Source of the DNA: Strongylocentrotus purpuratus | Taxonomy: Eukaryota; Echinodermata; Echinoidea; Camarodonta; Strongylocentrotidae | Reading direction: 5' to 3' | Assembly: GCF_000002235.5 (NCBI RefSeq) | Contig: NW_022145544.1 | Location: 226,501-290,500 of the forward strand | Length of the DNA: 64,000 bases | Shown here: one piece after another, positions 26,376 to 36,700 of the stretch | How the letters are laid out: each line of letters begins with the position of its first letter | Position numbering within the stretch: the first letter of the stretch is position 1 | The notes under the pieces: model-generated | Databases searched by the model: none | What the model was told of the DNA's origin: nothing | Seen by the model: the letters and a program-made list of their open reading frames with translations, nothing else | Position numbers and translations under genes: made by a program

Positions 26376-26737
26376 AGAGAGGGGGCAGGGAGATCAGGGT
26401 TACATATAGATATGAAGTTGAATTTAGAGTTATATTGAGAAAGCTATGTAATTAAAAAGGGAGGATGAGAGATATAGAGAGAGAGAGAGAAATATATATA
26501 TCAGAGTATACCCACTGACATAGAGGGCATCACGAAGGGAAAGGCGATCACCGCAAAAAGGAAATTAGAATTGTGTACGGAAATATTATATTAAGACCCA
26601 ACGGAGTTTGAAGAAAGAGGGACAATACACGATGAGTAGAGAGGGGGCAGGGAGATCAGGGTTACATATAGATATGAAGTTGAATTTAGAGTTATATTGA
26701 GAAAGCTATGGAATTAAAAAGGGAGGAGGAGGATGAG

Positions 26738-26791
<54 letters not shown>

Positions 26792-26933
26792 ATATATATC
26801 AGAGTATACCCACTGACATAGAGGGCATCACGAAGGGAAAGGCGATCACCGCAAAAAGGAAATTAGAATCGTGTACGGAAATATTATATTAAGACCCAAC
26901 GGAGTTTGAAGAAAGAGGGACAATACACGATGA
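26376..26933. repeat. Recent tandem duplication, 262-bp offset
   Basis: GGGGGCAGGGAGATCAGGGT at 26381 recurs at 26643. The copies stay nearly identical through TACCCACTGACATAGAGGGC and GGGACAATACACGATGA (ends 26635 and 26933). The main difference is the internal (GA)n, short in copy 1 (about 26475-26490) and much longer in copy 2 (about 26746-26786). One or two base changes are visible elsewhere, for example TGTAATTAA/TGGAATTAA. Near-identity suggests a young event. Confidence 0.93.
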
Positions 26934-27040
26934 TAAATATATAAAATAATTATGGTGAAGGGCTGGCTGGAGAGAAGGGGATGAAATAGGCGAAAAGAAA
27001 TATGAATAGGAGAGAAGAGAAAAGATAAATTTTGTTAGCC

Positions 27041-27067
27041 AGAGAGAGAGAGAGAGAGAGAGAGAGA
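27041..27067. repeat. (GA)n microsatellite
   Basis: An AG run of 27 bp. Confidence 0.88.
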
Positions 27068-28064
27068 TATGGGGGCAATGATATGAAGTGAGATGAGGAA
27101 TTGCATGTCTTGATTTGGAAGATTTGGCAAATGTCAAATAGGATTTAGATTATGAAGCTAGGATAGATACATGATATCGTGCTTGTCAGAATCAGTCCAT
27201 GTCACTCCAGCTTTAAATGCAGGACGACATCACATTTTATCTCATGCTTATTTTTCTGTCTTACGTTAATGTCCATCCAGGCTTTCGGAGAAAATACAAT
27301 TGTCTCGAAGAGATAGGAAAAGTTTCAACAAACTCAATATTTAATTCGCACCTAACGGAAATGCGTGTAATTATTATTTCTGCTTGTTTGAGCTAGCCCG
27401 GCATTTGTTTTACCTTGAACTTTACCTAGACGACAAAAATGAATTTTATCTCTTAATTCATGCATGCAAAATAGTATGATAGCTGATAGCTGGAAGATAA
27501 GGAAGACTCTTTCTTCGACCCAATTATATCAATGTACGGTTGAATTGTTCCTAAAAGCCAGTATCATTATTCCTCCGGGTCATTTTGTTGTTGTCTTCCA
27601 ATATTACGTTAATTGGGGTGGTTTGTATAACAGTAAGATATTTCTAAAGTCCATCCTTAGAGCATCGTTTAAATTGCTTTCACACATGCTAGATTGTTAA
27701 ATAACTTGACGGGGACACACAATTATAAGATGTGTGTAATTCTATGTATACACAAAAGAAAAGACATGAATATGTAAGATAGGACGTGACTGGCAGTGGA
27801 ATATCTTATTTAGTTGTGGATAATCGTTTGCGCCTTAAAATGATTTATAGCCTAATAATTTAAAATGAATTTGCTCTTTAAGAACCCGTTCATTACATAC
27901 TACTTCATCATGTTCTATATTGCATGCACGCTCTCCTTGGCAAGCAAATTATTAAGCTCTTTTCGAGACGGAACGGATCAAACCTTAATTTAATTCAATG
28001 CAAACATGTATGATTTATGCATCCGTGAATAATAATGGATAACTAGTGGATAATAATGTATTTA
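27068..28064. other. Gene-free stretch
   Basis: Nothing is recognised. An open frame of 78 codons at 27464-27700 has no familiar motif. Confidence 0.5.
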
Positions 28065-28457
28065 AGAGAAGATTGAATTCTGGGGAGGGGTGGAAAATAA
28101 TTTGTGAGCATTATCATTGTTATTTTGCAAGTGTGGAAGAACATATGATACAAAATATTCAATGAAAAGCATGGCTCTTCAAATGCCTTCATATTCTAAA
28201 TATGACAAGTAACAGCTTAGAAATGAGACTCGATTTTTATGCCATATGTTTGCGTAGTCCAATATACATCTTTCTGTGAACAGTGCTTGTTACTTTACCA
28301 AGACTGTGCCAAATTTCTTATCATTTTGATGACTCCAGAACCTTGCAGTTCCCAACAATCCTTGTATGCTACATGTACATGATCAACTTTTTCTGCCCGA
28401 TTCCACAGCGTTTCTTTGACAATGCTATCGCATGACCAGAACTCAACTTTAAATCTT
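28065..28457 (+). mobile_element. TA-flanked MITE, copy 1
   Basis: Ends are AAGAGAAGATTGAATTCTGG (left) and, as reverse complement of the right end, AAGATTTAAAGTTGAGTTCTGG-like sequence, each flanked by TA. The interior aligns in order with the copy at 31278-31651: AATAATTTGTGAGC, GCAAGTGTGGAA, TGCCATATGTTTG, CAAATTTCTTATCATTTTGA and GCATGACCAGAACTCAACTT. No coding capacity. TA flanks fit Tc1/mariner or an IS630-like family, but no transposase is present to confirm it. Confidence 0.8.
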
Positions 28458-28547
28458 TAAATGTCGATCATGAGATATTACATGAAATATCCTGTTTGCT
28501 GTGGGAACCTAATAGTGAAATCACAGAATTTACCGCCGTATGATTTG

Positions 28548-28633
28548 CAGGCACGTAGCCGATATTGGAAATTTAGGGGGGCACGTGCCCCCTAGTGCCC
28601 CCCCCCCCCCCCCCCCCCGTGGCTACGTGCCTG
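28548..28633. mobile_element. 86-bp hAT-like micro-MITE with perfect 8-bp target duplication
   Basis: CAGGCACGTAGCC at the left end and GGCTACGTGCCTG at the right end are perfect 13-bp inverted repeats. ATGATTTG flanks the element on both sides (28540-28547 and 28634-28641). An 8-bp duplication with CAG...CTG termini is the signature of hAT transposons. The interior holds GGGGGGCACGTGCCCCC and a run of about 21 C, which probably varies in length between individuals. Confidence 0.9.
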
Positions 28634-28641
28634 ATGATTTG

Positions 28642-29401
28642 ACGTGCTTGATTAAAAATCAAATGAAGTCGCTTGGCGCTCGTAATGGAATGGATGATCA
28701 TTTGATCACAAACCAATCGAGATTGATTGATGGTTTAAACAAAACAACAGGTAGATGATCATCATTCTGAAACATATCCGACCGAATAAAAGGTAAATGG
28801 ATTAAAAGATTCGGTTTCCGTGTCTGATACAAATCTCTTGAAAGAACTGTTAGGAAATCAATTATGTGCGTTCCCATTAAACGACCGTTTACTGTTTAGG
28901 GTAAGCTGATTCTTAGGCCTCAGGCTTATCGATGGTCAGTGAAAAAAGGCAAACTTCCTTTACATTGGAAGTCCACATACATGTACTTCGTATCTCTCAT
29001 ATGATTCCTGTTCGCAAGAGTGTTACGAGTAGTCATTCGTAAATGTGGATTCTTTTCTGAATAAAGGGAATATTTTGGCCGATCCTAATTACAATAAAGC
29101 AAAACTCCTGTTTATGCCACATTTACCTAAAAATGTACGTAAAAAATGTCCCGTTTTCATGAAGCCTTGCAAAATTTAAACACAATTACACTAAGTCTAT
29201 AGGCTGTATATCTCAGTTGTGTTCTTCCAAATAAATTAATTATCACAAATCTCGTGTGAGCCAGGGGGTGACATAATCAAATTCAGGTAAATTACATTTA
29301 AACAAATATTGCTCTCCATTTTAATTAAGCGACGGTAACTTTAGTTTCCTCAATAAATAAAGTTCACTCATAAATAAAGCAGCTGCTGTATTTTAAAAAG
29401 A
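28642..29401. other. Gene-free stretch
   Basis: No gene or repeat is recognised between the hAT-like element and the LINE fragment. Confidence 0.5.
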
Positions 29402-30124
29402 GAACTCTACACGGCAGTGCTCCACCTGTTTTCTCACCGAAGAAGAAATACAATAGAACTCCCTCCGATTCAAATAACAAATGGTTCTGTAAATTCCTCC
29501 AAAACAGTTGTTAACTTAGGTGTCACGTTTGATCAAAACCTTTCAATGCGCCCCCATGTAAATAGTATTTGTCGTAAAGCATCCTTCGCCCTGAGAAAAA
29601 TTGGTAAAATTCGTAAATTCCTTTCCAAGTCATCCACTGAAATCCTCGTCCACGCATTTATCAGTTCACTCCTTGACAGTTGTAATAGCTTGCTCCATGG
29701 AATTCCGGAAAAAGATATGGCCAAGCTGCAAAGAATCCAGAACTCTGCAGCACGTCTAGTGTCTCTCACCAAAAAACATGACCATATTACACCAACCCTT
29801 AAACAATTGCATTGGCTCCCCATTCAATTTCGCGTCCAGTTCAAAGTTCTTCTTTTAACCTTCAAGTCTCTTCATGGTCATGCCCCAAATTATCTTTCTG
29901 AACTGATTCAATTATACACACCCAATAGGCCCCTTCGTTCTGCAAATCAAACTCTCTTGACCGTTCAAAAAGCAAAAACAAAATATTTTGGTGATAGGTC
30001 CTTTTCATGCTCTGCTCCACGTCTGTGGAATTCTCTCCCAGCCTCCATTCGTTCCATCTCTGATATTACTTTGTTTAGATCAAAATTAAAAACCTACCTA
30101 ATGGAAAAGGCATATTCTACCTAG
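29402..30124 (+). pseudogene. LINE reverse transcriptase, C-terminal part
   Basis: An uninterrupted frame of about 240 codons (GTG at 29417 is not a real start; the frame enters from the truncated 5' end). Motifs in order are VNLGVTFDQNLSM, ICRKASFALRKIGKIRKFL, LVHAFISSLLDSCNSLLHGIP, LQRIQNSAARLV, HITPTLKQLHWLPI, RVQFKVLLLTFKSLHGHAP, YTPNRPLRS, FGDRSFSCSAPRLWNSLP and FRSKLKTYLMEKAY. This is the thumb and post-RT region typical of CR1/L2-group non-LTR retrotransposons. The RT palm (YADD box) and endonuclease are missing, so it encodes no active enzyme. Absence of stops over 235 codons indicates a relatively recent insertion. Confidence 0.9.
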
Positions 30125-30342
30125 CTCTTAAATTGTTACCTAGTTCTTAAATTGTTACCTAATTCTTATATTGTTACCTTACCTTGTTATCTAATTATGT
30201 TTCATAATTTCACTTTCATTCATTTGTTTTCTTGTCATTACTCTGTTAAGTTTTAATTGTATCAATATTGTAAAGCGCTTTGATATAAATGTTTTATGAA
30301 AAGCGCTATATAAGTAAAAGTTATTATTATTATTATTATTAT
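29402..30342 (+). mobile_element. 5'-truncated CR1/L2-group LINE with 3' (ATT)n tail
   Basis: Begins abruptly inside the reverse-transcriptase reading frame and runs through the stop, a short 3' UTR, and an end with AAGCGCT...AAAAGCGCTATATAAG followed by (ATT)n at about 30319-30342. The two AGCGCT elements can pair as a 3' hairpin, the kind of end recognised by the reverse transcriptase in this LINE group. 5' truncation is the usual outcome of target-primed reverse transcription. No clear target duplication is seen. Confidence 0.85.
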
Positions 30343-30977
30343 AATGTGATAGCGTATGTGAACAAGCACACCAAAACCATTACTAAGTCACATCATGGAG
30401 ATATCTTATATCTCCATAGTCACATGGTGTGATTTTTAGGGAGAGCTCAATAAAGATGCATTTGGTCAGGATGGTCAAATTTCACTTTTTAGTATTTCCT
30501 GAAAGAGTAAACATTCACCTATGTAATTTCAAATTATGCCAGTCTCATAAGTAAATATCCTGGATTAACAACAACAAAAATTACGATGTTCATATTTTGT
30601 TACCTGCCTCTTTTGTGTGGGCGTGTGTGATCGCCATGTGTGCGTAAGCGTCTGTGTCTGTGTCTCTCTCTTCCCCCTCTCTTTGTGCTTTTGCGTGTCT
30701 GTCTCTTTATGCATCATTTTCTTTACAATCATCGTCTCTTTATACTCTTTGTCCTCCTCTCTTCCTTGTATTCCCCCCCCCCCTCTTTCATGCCTTCCAT
30801 GTATCTTTCACTCCGCGTGTCTGACTCTTCCTTCCCACCCCACTGTCTGTTCCTCCGTTTCTTTCTTATCTTTTCGCTAGCTTTCCACCTATCCCTTTCC
30901 CTTTTACTCTCATTCCCACTCCCTCATCTCTCCTTCACCCCCTCTCTCTCTCTTTCTCACCTTCTCCCTCTTTATGT

Positions 30978-31014
<37 letters not shown>

Positions 31015-31277
31015 TTTCGCAAATGTCCCTCATTTTGTCGCCATTCTGACATGTGCGAAACTTATTTTTATGACACATACCCTGGATGGAATAATTATAT
31101 TTCCATATTCGCAGTACTATTTTTCTTTCACGCTGAATTAATTTCATCTTAATTAAGGGGGAAATAGGAACCACATAATAGTGACGCCGGCAATTGTTCT
31201 CATATTTTTCCGCTCATTGAGTGTACTTCATACGCGATTATGACATGAGGTAAAGGTTTGTAATATAGGTATATTTA
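30343..31277. other. Gene-free stretch with pyrimidine-rich tract
   Basis: The block 30650-31020 is strongly pyrimidine-rich on the plus strand, ending in (CT)n at about 30938-31013. The 170-codon frame at 30640-31152 is a Ser/Leu-rich artefact of that tract. No gene is recognised. Confidence 0.6.
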
Positions 31278-31651
31278 AAGAGAAGGTTGAGCTCTGGGAA
31301 GAGGTGAACAATAATTTGTGAGCGTTATTATTGTATTATGCAAGTGTGGAAAAAACATCAGACAGAGAATTTTCTCTCAAAATAATAACATTATTATTCA
31401 AAATATGGTATGTAACATCACACAAATCGGGACGGAATTTTATGCTATATGTTTGTGTAGCCCCATATACACCTTTCTGTGTACAGTACTTGTAACGTTA
31501 CCAAGATTGGGCCAAATTTCTTATCATTTTGATGATTCACAAACGTTGTATTACTCAACAAACCTATACGCTAGGTGATCAACCTTTTCTGATCAATTCT
31601 ACATTGTTTCTTTCACAATGCAATTGCATGACCAGAACTCAACTTTATCTT
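31278..31651 (+). mobile_element. TA-flanked MITE, copy 2
   Basis: Left end AAGAGAAGGTTGAGCTCTGG and the reverse complement of the right end AAGATAAAGTTGAGTTCTGG are inverted repeats flanked by TA. It is the same family and orientation as 28065-28457, diverged by substitutions and small indels throughout. It lies about 3.2 kb downstream, with the LINE fragment and the hAT-like element between them. No coding capacity. Confidence 0.8.
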
Positions 31652-32459
31652 TAATCCATATTAGTCCGTTTGGTACAGTACTCTTATACTTGAGAGTATC
31701 AGAATTCTATCACCAAATGGTGACCGGCATGTGAGTGGGCATCAGAAATCTAAGAGGATAGACGCTTAGGGGATGACGTATCTGTATCGTATTTATAATC
31801 ATTTTTCACATAATCTAACTCGAACGTAATTTGAACAAAATAAGTATGTCAACGTCTTTTAATAAAGGCCCCAATGATAGAGGCACAGTGCCAAAAATCC
31901 GACGTCAAGGAAATTCTTTATCTACATTTACTATGAGTAAATCGTTTCAAAGGGGGAACAATTTTGTTTAGGCAAAAGAAATCATTGATTAACGAATGTC
32001 GCTGACAATGCCTCTTTCCCCGCTTATCGTTACCCCAAAAGGGGCTCGCGAAAAAGACGGAGGTGGGATTTAAATATTACAGTGGCCGAGTTTTTTTCAA
32101 CTTTTGAGACTAAGTTTTACTCACCTGATGTTTGTAACTGAATATCAATATTTAAAGAGGGCCCACTATTCCACTTAAAAAAAAAAAGGATAAAAGTAGA
32201 AATGCAGTGGCTCATTTTCACAGGAATCGAACTATAAATAATTGGTTATTCTCCCATTAGCACACAAATGTATTAAAAAGAAATATCTTTTTTGTTTCCT
32301 TCATAAAATGTAATAATCCCTCTCAATCATGTTTTCATATCTAATCTAGATCGGTATGTCATAAGAATTATATGCATTAATACAAAGCAGTTTTGTTTGG
32401 TAATTGATCTCGTTACATATCAATTCGATTCTTATGTTCTACAAGAATTGACTTAATTG
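31652..32459. other. Gene-free stretch
   Basis: Nothing is recognised apart from a weak hairpin (CCGTTTGGT...ACCAAATGG) near 31668-31723. Confidence 0.5.
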
Positions 32460-32760
32460 GTAAATTCAATTCAACTCAATTTTATTTTTTCCACAATTCG
32501 ATTACAATGAAAATTTAAAACAACCTATAATCATGGCGATGCAGTATATAATAGGTATACATACATTTAACAACAATAAATGGTACAGTAAAAAATTACA
32601 ATGAAGAGAAATAACCACAAATATAATCAAAATATGGAGTGAAAAACAAAGCCGGACAACAAGGCCAATCCCACATAAAACAGGAAAAGGAATTTACGTA
32701 TCACAAAGAATCCACGAGACACAAAATCATTTATTTCCGATCATGTCATTGTAATTTGTA
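32460..32760 (-). repeat. Possible retroposon 3' end on the minus strand
   Basis: Read on the minus strand the stretch ends AAAATAAAATTGAGTTGAATTGAATTTACC, shown here in the pieces AAAATAAAATTGAG and TTGAATTGAATTT, the tail type seen in invertebrate LINEs and SINEs. No coding remnant is identified; the minus-strand frame at 32746-33189 matches nothing I know. A weak call. Confidence 0.3.
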
Positions 32761-33203
32761 AACAAGCAAGAACAGAACCTTCGAATATGTCAAATATGAA
32801 GGATAATAATGAACCCGAAAAGAGAAAACGATTAAAAAGGCAGTATGATGTGGACAAAAAAGGCAGTATGATGGGGACAAAAAAGACGCTAAAATTCTCT
32901 TTAACTGTAGAGATAAGTCACTCAATGAATAAAGTTGATTACTTGAAATATTCGATATTTGATTGTTGGTATGAAGCAGCGTAAAAAATATCAGGATCGT
33001 TGGATTTCTAGACAGGCAAGAGCGAAGGATATCCTGAAACTCAAGCCTGACTTGTATGCGATGTAATACTTTCCCCATACGCTTGTATTTACAATTACTC
33101 CTAAGTTGAATGACGTAGGTGAGGTTGTGGGTGAGGGTGTGTGTCTCCATGTGCAGAGTATTTGTAGGTGTGTGTGTGCTCTTTGTCATTCAATATTCTT
33201 TTA

Positions 33204-33712
33204 AGGCCTATCTCACTGAGCGGCGAATGCTTGCGAACGTTGCGAAAAATAGCGACTTTCAGCGATGTTTAACGACAATTAGCAACATTTGAGCTAATTG
33301 CGATCTTTTGCAAATTTAGTCTCTGCGAAAGGCAGTTGGCGACTATAAGCGACTGTAAGCAAATATTTGCGACAGTTTTTTTTCTCGAAGATTAGCAACT
33401 ATTTGCCAATCCTTTGCCACTATGTGTGAATGTTTGGGACCTTTTGTTAACTCCTGGTACCCAATGGGTCGATTTGATATAGGAACCATATGTGGTCGCT
33501 AGCATTGGCGAATCAAAAAGAACTTCGGGGACACCGTCTTACAACCGTTTGCAAAGGCTTACGACTGTTTGCAACTGTTTGCGGAAAACTGTCTACGACA
33601 ATGAAAACTGTTTGCGAACTTTCTTGCAACCTTTTACAACCTTTTACGAACCCTGTCGGAACCCCAAAATCGCTACGTTTGCAAGCATTCGCCGCTCAGT
33701 GGGATAGGGCCT
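33204..33712. mobile_element. TTA-flanked MITE with dense subterminal GCGA/TTTGC motifs
   Basis: Left end AGGCCTATCTCACTGAGCGG and the reverse complement of the right end AGGCCCTATCCCACTGAGCG continue as CGAATGCTTGC.AACG, giving inverted repeats of about 38 bp with very few mismatches. TTA lies directly outside both ends (33201-33203 and 33713-33715), fitting PIF/Harbinger-type insertion; TTAA, as in piggyBac, is also readable. The 509-bp interior repeats GCGAC/GCGAA/GCAAA on the left half and TTTGC/ACGAC complements on the right half. No coding capacity. Confidence 0.85.
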
Positions 33713-33715
33713 TTA

Positions 33716-36700
33716 AGGGTTAGGTATTTTCTGTTCAGTACTTAAAAAAAGACTGTCTTGCCTTTTTTTTTCTTTAGGTCTCTTTGGAAAGAGAAACATG
33801 CATTATGAGTGAGTTTCGCATTTTCTAAAAACACATGTCCAAAGGCGATGACATAACTAAATTATGCAAGGAAACCCGTTTATTTTCTAGACTTCACCGT
33901 CAAACACTATTGAGTGACTGACTGACATATTTTTTCTTTGGTAATAACATTCATAAAATGTACGACCATTCGGTAAAAGGGTCTGAAAATTTGACTATTA
34001 CTGAAGTGATTGCAATCACTTAAGTCCATTCGACAACTAATGGTCGTTGTTTTCCCACTAAAAGTCATTTTCAAGCCCTTTCCAGTTGAGGGAAGTTCTA
34101 AATTAGTATTGTTTTTTCAAATGCTGATGGAATTTAACCTTTTCATTTTTTAGGCCTGCAAATGGGAGATAGTACCTTTAAAAATGGGTGAAATCCGGTT
34201 TTTTTTTTGTGTCTTCATTTCTTCGTTATTCCCTAACTTATATTTCCGAACTACATACAAAATACATGGCTACCAGGGGTTTGCCACCCCTCCCCCTAAA
34301 AATGCTCATCCTAACGAGCAGATCTTTGAAAATTGACAAGATTATTGGAAGTCATTATTTGTGCATTCATTACATGCTCCTACGACAAGAAATTTGCTTA
34401 ATGGGACATTACGCCCAATATTAAACGTCACCTTTTCACCTTGATTTACCAGGAGTATTAGGTTCCAATGAAGTCCTGGATCGACAACGGTATCCTTCGT
34501 TGATTAGATTGACGTCGTGACAAAAAACTAAATGACGGATCAAAGATTCGTTTACGCGGACATCATGTACGGCTCACCTTTGTTTCAAATAAACGTCGAT
34601 GATTATAGAAACCTCTTTTAAAAGACCAATTACTTTTTACAGAAGACGTGAGGAAGGGCAAGAAGATTGAGCCATTATTAATGATCCTAAAATACGTCTG
34701 AATGAAGTCAGATAAATAGAACATATCCTAATAATGACCGCCCTATATTATTATTATACTATATAATTGAATCGCCTGCAACTTTTAGTTAGTACAGTTA
34801 ACTAAAATGTATTGCTTCTTGTTAATATTGTAATTCAACTCACTAATACTGGTCGTTTGCTATTATAGTGATGGACATCCAATATTAACGAGTCAACGAG
34901 TTAGTTTAACCCTCAGTAAATTTTGCAATGCTTTCTTTGAGGCTTATTTGTTATTGAGACTTTGAAAGTACAAGCAATATTAGTACTGCGGTTTATAAAG
35001 TAATAATCTGGGACGAAATTAGTTGTATAATCAAAAATAGTTCGTGATTTGAATATTTTTGTTTCTTGTTGATTGCTTTTTCCGCTCAAAATGACGATAG
35101 GAATTTGATGTTATGGAATGAAGTATTGATATTTAAATGTAACTCATGGGTGATAAACGCAATGGGATTTAAGTTCATGAGTTTGTTTGCTTTTTCCGTT
35201 AACCAAGTTGTTTCCCCTTATAACTTTAGAAAATCTTCTTCCGGTAATTTAAGTGTCGGTGCAAGAGCAAAATTGGATATCTTCATAACTATTTTTAGTA
35301 TTTTTTGTCATTCTTTATTTTTTTGACCTGAACAAGATATATGATACCCCACTAGAGGCAAACACATCCTTTTTACCGAATACACTGTTTCGTAAGAAGT
35401 TTGTGTTTACTAAGGAAACTATACTCCCTCTAGGTTTCCATCACTGAATTTTGATTTATCGAAGTTAATCTGACCGTACAAGATAACAAGCAACAGATTA
35501 ATCAAAATAGGTCGACTTTAAAACATAGAAGCAGTAACGTGTACAAACGCCTCGAGGGATAAAAGCTTACATAAACTTTAAAGCATAATTGGATTCCATC
35601 CCTTCAACTGGTGGAGTTTGTTTATTTCGGCTCTCCCATGGTTGTAGTTGGTGGACTCGCTTTGATTTCCTAGGGGAAATTGTTTTGTTGTCGGTGAAAA
35701 TAATATCAGAGACAGGATAGGATAAGTAGAAAAAATGAGTGAACCTCATTTTTGTCCAATCTGTGCCTGAAGCGAATCTACGTGACGAAGAGCGATACTT
35801 TCCAATTATAGCTCAAAACCGAAGGCAATTAAACGCGAGCAAGTTGACTACCTTAACATTTATCATCTTTTCCGTACAGTCCATTCCTTCTTCTAATAAC
35901 TCTGTCGATGTATTACTTAGAAAGACAGGGGTCTAAATTGTTTTGACTTATTTCAGGCATTTCAACAGGTTGGTGGAGAAGGTATCATATAGTTAATATT
36001 TTGTATGTTTTGCTTGACAATTACATATTTCGGATGTCCCAGGAGTCCGACATTGTCCATCTCATTTATTTCAAGATTTTCCACAAGCCACTTTTTTCAA
36101 ACTGAATTTCATAGCTAGTATCCTTCGCTACAGTCTATTTTATTTCAAATTAGCAGTAAACTGTTAAATGAATTTATCACGAGGTTAAGGAAAGTTTAAA
36201 TCAGTCTTTGCCATCTCGCCAAAACCACATGTAAGGTGTGTTCGTTTATTCAGTTATAGTCATGCACTTCGTAAATTCGCACGCAAATGAATATACCCGA
36301 TTATGACAATATTTGCAGAAAAATGTCTCACTGCACATTTAAAAAAGCAGGTATCATGAGCACAAAAACAAACAGAGACGATTAGTACACATTCATTCGA
36401 CTCGGTATCAAAAGCGTGCCGTCATCTGATACACATCTCATTACAAACTTCCACGCTATTTGTGTTAGGTAAGCACGCAGCTCGTTGATACATAACAAAT
36501 ATAGCTTACATTACTTACATTCCGTGACGCGACTGATATAGGTTGTTGAAAAGAGGTAGAAAGAAGTTATTACTATTGTGTTCATCCCCTGGCTAATCAT
36601 ATTTTTGCAAGGAGAGCGGTGGAATGAAACATTGTGAAATTCGATAATATATGGCGCGGCCTCAATTTTTTCTTTTCTTTAGTGGAATGCTTTATTTAAC

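Noticed and set aside
30640-31152. 170-codon Ser/Leu-rich frame, and similar frames at 7817-8161, 13621-14043, 22249-22694, 25306-25805 and 53107-53409
   Set aside because: These run through (CT)n/(GA)n tracts, have no domain and show the composition of the repeat.
33950-34090. Weak inverted repeat (AAAGGG.CTGAAAAT near 33977 and its complement near 34070)
   Set aside because: It is short and imperfect, without clean ends or duplications.
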